NCBI RefSeq assembly: GCF_014205795.1
Contig: NZ_JACHCN010000003.1
Coordinates: 35,198-99,197, forward strand
Source of the DNA: Rhodanobacter sp. MP7CTX1
Lineage (GTDB): Bacteria > Pseudomonadota > Gammaproteobacteria > Xanthomonadales > Rhodanobacteraceae
Reading direction: 5' to 3'
Length of the DNA stretch: 64,000 bases
The notes under the pieces were generated by a model that worked only from the letters and a program-made list of their open reading frames with translations, was not told the origin of the DNA and did not search any database. The translations under genes and the position numbers were made by a program. Of this stretch, positions 1-7,428 are shown piece by piece. Numbering within the stretch: position 1 is the stretch's first letter; every line of letters begins with the position of its first letter.

Positions 1-207
1 TGCAGAAGGGGCTTTCCGAATTTAAATCGCCAAGCCGAGAGGCTTGCAAGGCTGATGGAAGTTAGCCTTCAGGATGCGACGATGGTGCTCGAGGGCGCCA
101 AACTAATGAGGGAGACCCAGACGGAAGAGATGATCGAAAAGTATCGCTCTGGGCTTCCCCTCCGGTCAGCGCTGGACTGGTTCTTAGAGCGACGGCGATT
201 CCTTTAG
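1..207 (+). CDS. C-terminal end of an unknown protein (5' end outside window)
   Basis: Frame 1 is open from the first base to a TAG at 205-207 and gives 68 residues ending in a charged helix-like tail (sequence TEEMIEKYRSG, then ALDWFLERRRFL). The residue mix looks like a real soluble protein, but I recognise no family. It converges on the helicase gene that ends at 281, leaving 73 bp with no clear terminator. It lies in the AT-richer left segment and may belong to the same accessory region. It could also be a chance open frame, since only the tail is visible. Confidence 0.4.
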   Translation, partial: CRRGFPNLNRQAERLARLMEVSLQDATMVLEGAKLMRETQTEEMIEKYRSGLPLRSALDWFLERRRFL

Positions 208-280
208 GCGAAAGTGGCTCGATAGTTGGCGTTCCGAGTGCTGGCAAGGGGCGAGTGGAGTGTAAGTGCCAGGTCGAAGC

Positions 281-2083
281 TTAGCTGCCGTCTGTAGCGT
301 TGTATGTAAAACGACATGAGGCAAGCTGCCGCGTAGGCTTGTATTCCTCGCGAATGCCGTTGTGGCGACCACATTCAGATATAAGGTGAAGATTCTTTCG
401 TGCGCGAGAACCAAGGACGTAAAGCATTCTTTTCGCGTTCTGCTGTCCGTTAGGATCCTTGAAATGAGGAACCATACCCTCGAGCAGCGCGAAGGAAATC
501 ACGGTATCAAATTCTGCTCCCTTGACCCCGTGGATTGTAGAAATGGTAATGCCGGTGCGTGGCTGGAATACCTTGCGGAAGGCCACAATGTCCCCAATGA
601 ACTCTGCGCCATCCTTTTTAAGTTTGTCGATCCTGGCCTGCGAGCTCTGGAAGAACGCTTCGTGATGCTCATCAAGCGTGGGGTACAGGTGAAAATCGAT
701 CTCCAAGGCTGCAAAAATATCTTCGAAGAAGGAGCGGAGATATCTCAATCCATCGCTTTCTTCAATCTCAATAGCATTGCATTCTCGAAGCAAAGACTTC
801 GCCGTAAGCGCTGAGATATCAACGCCTATGGCAGTGAGGTCCTTCAGGAGCTCCGCCGCCCATCGCAGGCGTCTAACGTACATGCCCGGGGACGCTTTGG
901 TAAGCGCAATTTTCGATAGCTTGTACCAGAAGTTTTCTATGTTGTTGGCAAAGGGCACCATGCCAGGCCCATCAAAGTCATACTCGGGCATTCGCGCGAC
1001 TAGATGACGCGTCATACCGGCGAGCTGCACCCACCAGGGGGCTACAATGCAAATTTGCCTAGGGGCGATGCCTAGCGATTCAATATTCAATCGGACCAAT
1101 CTGACAAGCTCTTCTAACAGATCTGCCTTCATCACCCCTCGCTCGTAAGAAATAAGACTCGGGTAATCCTTGCTCGCTGAAAATGATTCTATTTCAGACG
1201 GGTACACTTTATATTTCGAAAAGTAGTGGATGATCTTTTCGGAAGAGCGATAATTCCTGGTCAGACTCATTTGCTTAAGCTGGATGCCAGCCATTGCCTC
1301 GAAATCCGAGTGTTCAATGGGGTATCCGCCCAGTGTCTCGTAAATGGCCTGATTAGGATCACCAACGATGAAGGCTCTCATTCGTGATTCCCCAGCTTTC
1401 AGGATGGCGGCAACAATGGCGTACTGAATTTCTTTGGTGTCTTGATATTCGTCAACCAACACCATAGAAAACAGCATTGAGAGTATGTGGGTAATGTTCT
1501 TGTTAAATTTGATTAATTTATGTGCGTAGAACAAGATCATTTCAAAGTCAATTTGTCGATTCTCTCTCAGCGTCGAAAAATACTGTATGAGTATCTGGCG
1601 AACTCGCAGATGCTTTCTTTCGTCCAGGCAACAAAGTCGGTATCCTTCGGAGGTAAAGAAGAAGTCGCAATCAAATATGCTGATTTTTTCTGCGCGATAT
1701 GGTGCGCATAGTTGCTCAAAAAGCATTTCCCGCTCGTGTATGTCGATGACTCGAAAGCCATGTTTCAGCGCATTGTTGTAGATGCCGTATGGCTTTAGTA
1801 TCCACTCTAAACAGAACGCATGGATGGTGCCTATCCAAAGCTGAGATGTGTCAACGCCGAGAGCTTCAACACGTTCCCGTATTTCGTCCGCGGCGCGGTT
1901 CGTATAGGTAATTGCAACGACAAACGTTTTTTGAGTACCCAGTCGCGAAAGCTCTTGGGCGATTTTGTAAGTCAAAGCACGGGTCTTGCCGCTACCTGGG
2001 CAGGCGATAAGAAATACGCTGCCACACTCCATGACTGCGGCTTCTTGTTCTTTGTTTAGGTCGCCATCCTTCCATATGAACAT
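281..2083 (-). CDS. gajB: UvrD/PcrA-like superfamily 1 helicase, Gabija protein GajB type
   Basis: This 600-residue protein has the full SF1A helicase motif set: Q motif near 9-13, Walker A ACPGSGKT at 27-34, motif Ia near 55-65, motif II DEYQDT at 211-216, motif III GDPNQAIY at 241-248, motif IV NYRS at 277-280, motif V HGVKGAEF at 518-525 and motif VI MLYVLGSRAR at 553-562. Its ATG lies 2 bp after the TGA of the upstream OLD-like nuclease, so the two are translationally linked. An OLD-family nuclease followed by a UvrD-like helicase is the defining layout of Gabija (GajA then GajB), where the helicase-like partner joins the nuclease in a large anti-phage complex. It is somewhat longer than the Bacillus GajB I recall (about 500 residues). 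A class 2 OLD pair with another role is the alternative. The surrounding sequence is AT-richer than the rest of the window, which suggests horizontal acquisition. Confidence 0.88.
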   Translation of the reverse strand: MFIWKDGDLNKEQEAAVMECGSVFLIACPGSGKTRALTYKIAQELSRLGTQKTFVVAITYTNRAADEIRERVEALGVDTSQLWIGTIHAFCLEWILKPYGIYNNALKHGFRVIDIHEREMLFEQLCAPYRAEKISIFDCDFFFTSEGYRLCCLDERKHLRVRQILIQYFSTLRENRQIDFEMILFYAHKLIKFNKNITHILSMLFSMVLVDEYQDTKEIQYAIVAAILKAGESRMRAFIVGDPNQAIYETLGGYPIEHSDFEAMAGIQLKQMSLTRNYRSSEKIIHYFSKYKVYPSEIESFSASKDYPSLISYERGVMKADLLEELVRLVRLNIESLGIAPRQICIVAPWWVQLAGMTRHLVARMPEYDFDGPGMVPFANNIENFWYKLSKIALTKASPGMYVRRLRWAAELLKDLTAIGVDISALTAKSLLRECNAIEIEESDGLRYLRSFFEDIFAALEIDFHLYPTLDEHHEAFFQSSQARIDKLKKDGAEFIGDIVAFRKVFQPRTGITISTIHGVKGAEFDTVISFALLEGMVPHFKDPNGQQNAKRMLYVLGSRARKNLHLISECGRHNGIREEYKPTRQLASCRFTYNATDGS

Positions 2084-2085
2084 AA

Positions 2086-4221
2086 TCAGTAAGCTTGAAG
2101 TACGCCATTTATCCGATCCTCAGGAAAAGCTTTATACATTTCGCTCCGAAGATCTACAAAACTTACGTTTCCAGAACGATACGCGATTAGATGCTGAGCG
2201 AATGACCTCATGGCATTTTGGTCGGTGGCTCCTGCTAACTTAATCAGTCGAAGCCGATGACGCAGGACGTTAAACCATACCTCGCGGCCAAGCTCCGGGT
2301 TGGCAAAAGCGAGTGCTTCTAGTATGTACTTTGGAACAACGGTCTGATGGTCGATCGCGTTGCCGAGAAGAAGGGCAAACCATCCTTTGCCTTTGTTGGA
2401 AGCCATCGTTAGAACTCTACGACCAAACCGAGCCACGTCGTTTGATTTCAGGTCCTCTTCTGCCTTCTTGATGGTGTCTGCATCCTTGTAGACCATGGGC
2501 ACAACGGCTACCACTTTTTCCGAGTTACCACTCGCTACAAAGTCAACTTCGAAAGTGTGGGTCGCGTAGTGGCACGATAGCCAGTTATTCCCGGATTGAA
2601 AGGCCTCCAGGATAGCCTTCCGTTCGGCACCACTTTTCTGGGATCCAGCGCATTTTTCCTTGTAGCTCAGAAGAGCCTTGCCATCACCTGGTGCTGGCGT
2701 GACATCAACAATGGATGTGTCGAGATCCGTAAGGATCGCGCAGCGCTTTCTGATGCGCTCCTGGTGAAACATCATGGCGACGTTCTGAAATCCTGTGCTT
2801 CGGATGTTGATGAGGCTGACCCCAAGCTCATCCAGGCTGATGCCAAGAACCTTCTTAATTATGATGGGAACAAGCAGTTCCTCTGCATCGCCTTCGACCA
2901 ATAGGACGCTGCGAGCAAAGAGAAGATTGCTTCGGACCGCGTCAAGGTAGCGTTGAATGGTTGCGATTTCGACAGAATTCAGATTCGTCGCGGGCTGGAA
3001 CACCGCGCATGTTCCGCCTTCGCGGCCTAGGATGTTCATCCGCTCGACGCTACTAACCTCTGAAATATGCACTGAGTGCGTTGAGTAGATGATCTGTGTG
3101 TCAGCGTAACTCAAGCGATCGAAGAGGGTTTTTTGGATATGCGTGTGGATATGTGCCTCGGGCTCTTCGATCAATAGAAAATTGGCAAAGGACTGCTTGG
3201 CCTTTTGATATTTGAATTCCAATAGCTTAAGGGTCAAGAAGATTAGATTGGCGCCTCCAAGGCTGAGTTCGCTGATACCGCCTTCATAGGATTCCTCGGA
3301 CTCACCAACAAATAGCTTGAGCGATTGGAAAAGCTTGTCGGCCTCGTCAGATAGGTCCGATCTTATGGATAGTGACCTCGGCGAGTAGGCTTCGCCAGCG
3401 GCATCCTTAATCGTCTCGGCGATGTCAGTACGTATGGCCTTGACGTCCTTCAATGCTTCTATGGAGTCGTTTAGATCTTTTACCTGCTTCGCTATTGGGA
3501 CGAAGAGGTCAGGGTCGATCTCGCCGCTCTTGTTCTTGAGTAGAGTTAGTAGAGGATTGGTACGATTGTTGTGGAACTCCGCGACCACGTCGCGGAGGGC
3601 CTGCACGAAGGTGAAGCTTATCTCCTTCGAAATTGACAGCTGGGCCGGGATGCGCGAGCCAAGCTGAGGTGGGTCAAGTTCTTTGTTGAAAATGACATTT
3701 TCGAAATCGCCTACAACGTCTTTGTATACGGCGGGGTCGTTGAAGTCGGCTGGGCTCCGCCCCATGAACACAGTCTCGTAGTCCTCAATGCGAAGAGGGT
3801 CAAGAATTTCGGCAAGTGCAATCTTGTTACCGTGGGGAAGTTTGGACAATTTTGTGCGAACATCAAGTCGAGGCCTAAAAATGAGCGTGTAAGTTGCCTT
3901 CTCTAAAGGGTCATCCTGGATTGCACCGGTACCGTGGAGAAACAGTGATTGGATCGCCTCGTCTGACGAAACGTTCTGGAACTCCAGACTGATGATGATC
4001 CAGTGCCCCCTCCAGGGGCCTAGGCCCCGATGAAAGTCCATCTCTTCCAGACGATGAGCGGCCCGAATCATGTTGTCGTCTAACAAGAGCCTAATCGCGC
4101 GAAAGACGTTGGTCTTGCCCGACCCGTTCTCGCCAAGGATCGTGTTGATACCCTTTTGAAATAGCAGCTTGGCATTCGCGAAATTGCGATAGTTGACTAG
4201 GCTTAGCTTTGAAATGTGCAT
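2086..4221 (-). CDS. gajA: OLD-family ATPase/TOPRIM nuclease, Gabija protein GajA type
   Basis: This 711-residue protein has an ABC/RecF-like ATPase followed by a TOPRIM nuclease domain. Visible elements are Walker A GENGSGKT at 30-37, signature-like SELSLGGANL at 317-326, Walker B FLLIEEPEAH at 348-357, a switch histidine in STHS at 380-383, the TOPRIM glutamate motif VLLVEGDAEE at 439-448 and the metal-binding DLD at 499-501. All catalytic residues expected for a class 2 OLD nuclease are present. In Gabija, GajA nicks DNA and is restrained by cellular nucleotides until phage replication depletes them (established for the Bacillus system). The ATG at 4221 has a strong GGGAGGGA ribosome site. 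It is longer than the Bacillus GajA I recall (about 580 residues), with the extra length mostly after the TOPRIM motifs. First gene of a two-gene operon. Confidence 0.9.
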   Translation of the reverse strand: MHISKLSLVNYRNFANAKLLFQKGINTILGENGSGKTNVFRAIRLLLDDNMIRAAHRLEEMDFHRGLGPWRGHWIIISLEFQNVSSDEAIQSLFLHGTGAIQDDPLEKATYTLIFRPRLDVRTKLSKLPHGNKIALAEILDPLRIEDYETVFMGRSPADFNDPAVYKDVVGDFENVIFNKELDPPQLGSRIPAQLSISKEISFTFVQALRDVVAEFHNNRTNPLLTLLKNKSGEIDPDLFVPIAKQVKDLNDSIEALKDVKAIRTDIAETIKDAAGEAYSPRSLSIRSDLSDEADKLFQSLKLFVGESEESYEGGISELSLGGANLIFLTLKLLEFKYQKAKQSFANFLLIEEPEAHIHTHIQKTLFDRLSYADTQIIYSTHSVHISEVSSVERMNILGREGGTCAVFQPATNLNSVEIATIQRYLDAVRSNLLFARSVLLVEGDAEELLVPIIIKKVLGISLDELGVSLINIRSTGFQNVAMMFHQERIRKRCAILTDLDTSIVDVTPAPGDGKALLSYKEKCAGSQKSGAERKAILEAFQSGNNWLSCHYATHTFEVDFVASGNSEKVVAVVPMVYKDADTIKKAEEDLKSNDVARFGRRVLTMASNKGKGWFALLLGNAIDHQTVVPKYILEALAFANPELGREVWFNVLRHRLRLIKLAGATDQNAMRSFAQHLIAYRSGNVSFVDLRSEMYKAFPEDRINGVLQAY

Positions 4222-4657
4222 GAGTCCCTCCCTGGCGCATGCGAAGGTCGCACGCCCGTCTCACATTCAGAAGCGGCCATGTTACAGGACGCTTGTTCTT
4301 GCGATAGGTTGGGGGTGCCGTGCTAGTCCTGATCCTGGACTCACCGTGCCAAGGCGTATGTTTAGTGGCCCTTGAAGAAAACAAGGCGGCTATTCAGGTT
4401 GCACGCCCCCGTGTGAAACCTTTAGCCAAGACGCGGGAAGGTCCAAGGCATATCACTTTGAGGCGGCGCCTGGGTAGTTGCTTGGTTGACACCAATGTTT
4501 GTACATACCCCCTGACACCAATGTTTGTACAACCGGTACATACATTGGTGTCATGCCCAAGTCATAGGCACAGCGATGGCATGACTTCAGGCCCATGTAC
4601 TAGTCATAACTAAACACTATGATTCACTAAAGTCTAAGTGGCAGTGCAGGTGAGCTC
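4222..4657. other. Divergent intergenic region between gajA and the padR-type gene
   Basis: This 436-bp stretch has no convincing gene. It must contain the gajA promoter (minus strand) and the padR-sensor promoter (plus strand). Its clear structure is the palindrome and half-site at 4487-4553. It also marks the change from AT-richer accessory DNA to high-GC core-like DNA. Short open frames on both strands lack ribosome sites and recognisable content. Confidence 0.6.
4487..4553. promoter_or_regulatory. 41-bp near-perfect palindrome plus an extra direct half-site
   Basis: The word TGACACCAATGTTTGTACA occurs twice in direct orientation, at 4487-4505 and 4513-4531, starting 26 bp apart. The second copy pairs with an inverted copy at 4536-4553 (17 of 18 bases, 5-bp spacer), making a 41-bp inverted repeat at 4513-4553. 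The inner ATGT/ACAT halves recall PadR-family operators, and the next gene (start 4658) is a PadR-type regulator, so an autoregulatory operator is the simplest reading. Alternatives are the scar or end of a mobile element, or a site for a gajA regulator. No T-run follows, so it does not look like a terminator. Confidence 0.6.
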
Positions 4658-5020
4658 GTGGAAGATAGTGCCAGCCAGTTGAAGAAGTTCCAGAAGGAGC
4701 TTTCCAGTGGCACCGTCTCGCTGGTGTTGCTGGCGGTGCTTGGGCAATCGCGCCAGCCGATGTATGGCTACCAGATTGCCAAGCGGCTGGAAGAAGTGGG
4801 TGAGGGGGTATTGGCCGGCAAACAGAGTGCGCTGTATCCGGTGCTGCGCAATCTGGAGGCGGCCGGGTTGCTCGGCAGTGAAGTCGAGCCGTCGATCAGT
4901 GGGCCGCCGCGTCGTTATTACCGCATCACCAAACCGGGGCGCGAGGCATTGCGCGAATGGGTGGCGGCATGGACCGCTACCCGCGATTCCGTCGATAACG
5001 TTTTGCAAGGAGGGGTGTAA
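4658..5020 (+). CDS. PadR-family winged-helix transcriptional regulator
   Basis: This 120-residue protein has the PadR pattern: an N-terminal helix with SLVLLAVLG, the GYQIAKRLEE recognition region near 42-51, the SALYPVLRNLE helix and a wing with the RRYYRIT strand near 90-96. The GTG start follows AGGTGA at 4648-4653. Its stop overlaps the start of the next gene (TAATG), so the two are coupled. PadR proteins paired with DUF1700/HAAS-type membrane proteins are a common arrangement in which the regulator controls membrane-stress or transport genes. The palindrome 105 bp upstream is a candidate binding site. Whether it also represses gajA, divergently placed on the other side, is unknown. Confidence 0.88.
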   Translation: MEDSASQLKKFQKELSSGTVSLVLLAVLGQSRQPMYGYQIAKRLEEVGEGVLAGKQSALYPVLRNLEAAGLLGSEVEPSISGPPRRYYRITKPGREALREWVAAWTATRDSVDNVLQGGV

Positions 5021-5922
5021 TGAATGCGCCACGCACGATCGCCGAATATCTGGAACAGCTTCGCGCTGCGTTGCGCGGTGCGGACCCGGCCTTGATCCAG
5101 GATGCGTTGTACGACGCCGAGGAACATCTGCGCGCCGAGCTCGCGGAGCAGCCTGGTCGTAACGAGGCTGCCATGCTCGAACACGTGGTTGGCAGCTACG
5201 GCGCGCCGGACGAAGTGGCGGATATCTACCGCGACCAGGAGATCAAGATCCAGCGCGCGATTCGTCCACCGCCGCCGCCGCAACATCGCTCGGTGCTGGG
5301 AAAATTCTTTGGTGTGGCGGCCGATCCGCATACCTATGGTGCGCTGTTCTACCTGTTGCTTGCGCTGGTCACCGGCATCTTCTATTTCACGTGGGCGGTC
5401 ACCGGTCTGTCGCTGTCGGCCGGCCTGTCGGTGCTGATCATCGGCATCCCGTTCTTCCTGTTGTTTCTTGGCAGCGTGCGCGGGCTGTCTCTGCTGGAAG
5501 GACGCATCGTGGAAACGATGCTGGGTGTGCGCATGCCGCGGCGACCGCCGTATCCGGCGCAGCAAGGTTTGCCACTGCTGAAACGCATCGGTGCGATGTT
5601 CACCGACGGGCGCACCTGGACCACGCTGTTTTACATGCTGTTGATGCTGCCCTTGGGCATCATCTACTTCACGATCGCAGTAACCTTTCTAAGTGTGTCG
5701 CTGGCTTTCATCGGTTCGCCGTTCGTGAAGGCGTTCGGATTAAATGTGATCAACATGGATGTCGATGGTTTCAGTTACTACGGTCCGGGTTGGGCGGGCA
5801 CCATCGCGCTTTGTCTCGTGGGTATCGTGCTGCTCTTTGCCAGCCTGCATCTGGTACGCGGCATCGGCCGTCTGCATGGGCAGATTGCCAAGGGTTTGCT
5901 GGTCCCAAGTTCGGCGGCGTGA
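5020..5922 (+). CDS. Membrane protein with HAAS-like N-terminus and putative sensor domain
   Basis: This 300-residue protein begins with a helical cytoplasmic domain of about 80 residues typical of PadR-linked HAAS/DUF1700 proteins (EYLEQLRAALRGAD, later YDAEEHLRAEL and YGAPDEVADIYRDQ). A polyproline linker follows, then four to six membrane segments. The membrane part contains two similar units: LFYLLLALVTGIFYFTWAVT near 110-130 and LFYMLLMLPLGIIYFTIAVT near 206-226, each after a short T-rich lead, so the domain arose by internal duplication. It resembles the Pfam putative sensor family. It is coupled to the PadR gene by a TAATG overlap with AAGGAGG at 5008-5014. Likely role: membrane signal relay or modulation of the PadR regulator; ligand unknown. 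Confidence 0.75.
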   Translation: MNAPRTIAEYLEQLRAALRGADPALIQDALYDAEEHLRAELAEQPGRNEAAMLEHVVGSYGAPDEVADIYRDQEIKIQRAIRPPPPPQHRSVLGKFFGVAADPHTYGALFYLLLALVTGIFYFTWAVTGLSLSAGLSVLIIGIPFFLLFLGSVRGLSLLEGRIVETMLGVRMPRRPPYPAQQGLPLLKRIGAMFTDGRTWTTLFYMLLMLPLGIIYFTIAVTFLSVSLAFIGSPFVKAFGLNVINMDVDGFSYYGPGWAGTIALCLVGIVLLFASLHLVRGIGRLHGQIAKGLLVPSSAA

Positions 5923-5945
5923 CCGTAGTCGCCTGCTCACCGCAA

Positions 5946-6043
5946 CCGTTCGGGCTGAGCGTGGCGCCAAAGGCGTGAAGTCGAAGCCTTGCACGAGGCA
6001 CCCTTCGACTTCGCCGCTGCGCGGCTACGCTCAGGGCGAACGG
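5946..6043. repeat. ~98-bp intergenic inverted repeat, family A copy 1
   Basis: Starts CCGTTCGGGCTGAGCG and ends CTCAGGGCGAACGG. The two halves are partly complementary and centred on GAAGTCGAAG / CTTCGACTTC. Near-identical copies lie at 10015-10111 (same orientation) and 16397-16494 (inverted), always in intergenic DNA beside a family B element. It could form a long hairpin in RNA downstream of the sensor gene. Confidence 0.9.
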
Positions 6044-6065
6044 GTAGGGGTGATTGAGGTGGCGC

Positions 6066-6143
6066 GTAGGTTGGGGTGAGTACAGCGAACCCCAACGTTT
6101 TCGTATCGATGCGTTGGGGTTCGCTGTGCTCACCCCAACCTAC
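6066..6143. repeat. 78-bp inverted repeat, family B copy 1
   Basis: GTAGGTTGGGGTGAG at the left is mirrored by CTCACCCCAACCTAC at the right, and the inner arms (AGCGAACCCCAAC / GTTGGGGTTCGCT) also pair, so nearly the whole element folds. Related elements lie at 9842-9920, 10139-10346, 16280-16312 and 16523-16551. This is the REP-like intergenic family common in proteobacteria. It sits just after the stop of the minus-strand DUF1501 gene. Confidence 0.9.
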
Positions 6144-6173
6144 GGGTGGCGGCTCGATTCACGGCAGCGGGGG

Positions 6174-7376
6174 TCAGACGAGTTGCAGATCGCGTGGACT
6201 CGCTCCTGGAAACACCGTCTGCAACTGATCGTTGGATAGATTCCAGACACGCTTGAGCGTGCCGCCGAGTACGTCACGATAATTATTGAGCACGGGATAG
6301 TCGCGGTTCTGGAACAGGTTCGATTGACTGACGGCGACTTGTTCGCCGGCAATGCGCCCTCCGTTGACCTTGCCGCCGAGGACCCAGTGCACGGTGCCGT
6401 GGCCGTGATCGGTACCCTTGTTGCCGTTTTCGCGGAAGGTGCGGCCGAACTCGGAAACCACGACCACCACCGTGTTGTTCCATTCGTCGCCGAGTGCGTC
6501 GGCGTAGGCCGCCAGGCCGGCGCCGAGATTTTTCAGATTGTTCGCAAGGCCACCGGTGATGCTGCCCTGATTCACATGGGTATCCCAGCCACCGACGTCG
6601 ACAAAGCCGAGGCGGTATTGATTGCGCATCAGCGTGGCGATGCGTTGCGTCTCGGCAGCGAAACCCGTCGCGCTGGGCGCACCGCGGCTGGCGTGAACCA
6701 TTTCATCGCGCAGGTCCTGCGATACGGTAACGGGCAAGGCGAGGCCATCTGCAGTGGCCGAGGCCAGCGACGTGCCTTGGTACATCTGCGTGAGAATGGC
6801 CGATTGCCGGGCGTCGAAATGCGACTTGGTATCGCCCTTGAGCGAGATGTTGGGAATGTCCTTGCCGGCGCCCTGAAAACTCAGTGGCAGTGATTGAGTG
6901 AATGCGATCGGTGGTATGCCGGGCAGAGTGCCGGATAGCCGCGCGAGGAAGCCGGACCGGAAGTCACCACGTTGCGCCGTGGGCTCGCCCGATTCGATGT
7001 TGTCCTGTGTCTCGAAATGGCTGCGCGAGAGGTCGTCGGTACCGGCAAACGGAATGAACGCAATCTGCTTGCGCTGCCACAGCGGATAGATCGTGTCGCG
7101 CAGCACTGGGTTGAGACCCCAGTTCGCATCCAGTGCGATCGCGCTGTTGGGGTTGTTCGGATCCGGCTTGGCGATTGCCAAGGTCGGTCGGGATTCGTAA
7201 TAGAAGTCGTTGCCCAGGGGCACCAGCAGGTTGTTGCAATCGTAACCGCCGCGCAGGAATACGAACAGGAAACGCGGCGCATTGGCCGGCGTGGCGAACA
7301 ATTTTCCGGAGAACGATAGCGCCGGCAGAGCGGCAGCGGCGCTGGCGGCGGCAAGCAGGAATTCGCGACGGTTCAT
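6174..7376 (-). CDS. DUF1501 family exported protein
   Basis: This 400-residue protein has a twin-arginine-like signal (MNRREFLLAAAS, then an alanine-rich hydrophobic stretch to about residue 32) and the DUF1501 opening LFVFLRGGYDCNNLLVP. Further family features are the GGWDTHVNQG region near 270, VVVVSEFGRT near 310 and TDHGHGTVHWVLGGKV near 325-340, which belong to an alkaline-phosphatase/sulfatase-like fold. Biochemical role is not established. It is the second gene of a pair, 52 bp after the DUF1800 gene; DUF1800/DUF1501 pairs are widespread and probably work together outside the cytoplasm. The start is chosen for the Tat motif. Confidence 0.9.
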   Translation of the reverse strand: MNRREFLLAAASAAAALPALSFSGKLFATPANAPRFLFVFLRGGYDCNNLLVPLGNDFYYESRPTLAIAKPDPNNPNSAIALDANWGLNPVLRDTIYPLWQRKQIAFIPFAGTDDLSRSHFETQDNIESGEPTAQRGDFRSGFLARLSGTLPGIPPIAFTQSLPLSFQGAGKDIPNISLKGDTKSHFDARQSAILTQMYQGTSLASATADGLALPVTVSQDLRDEMVHASRGAPSATGFAAETQRIATLMRNQYRLGFVDVGGWDTHVNQGSITGGLANNLKNLGAGLAAYADALGDEWNNTVVVVVSEFGRTFRENGNKGTDHGHGTVHWVLGGKVNGGRIAGEQVAVSQSNLFQNRDYPVLNNYRDVLGGTLKRVWNLSNDQLQTVFPGASPRDLQLV

Positions 7377-7428
7377 GCGGCACCTCGGTGATGGTGAGCA
7401 AGCTAGCTAGTGAGGCAGGGAGAGAACA

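Noticed and set aside
4487..4553. Insertion sequence ends
   Set aside because: No transposase or target duplication is visible; kept only as an alternative explanation for the palindrome.
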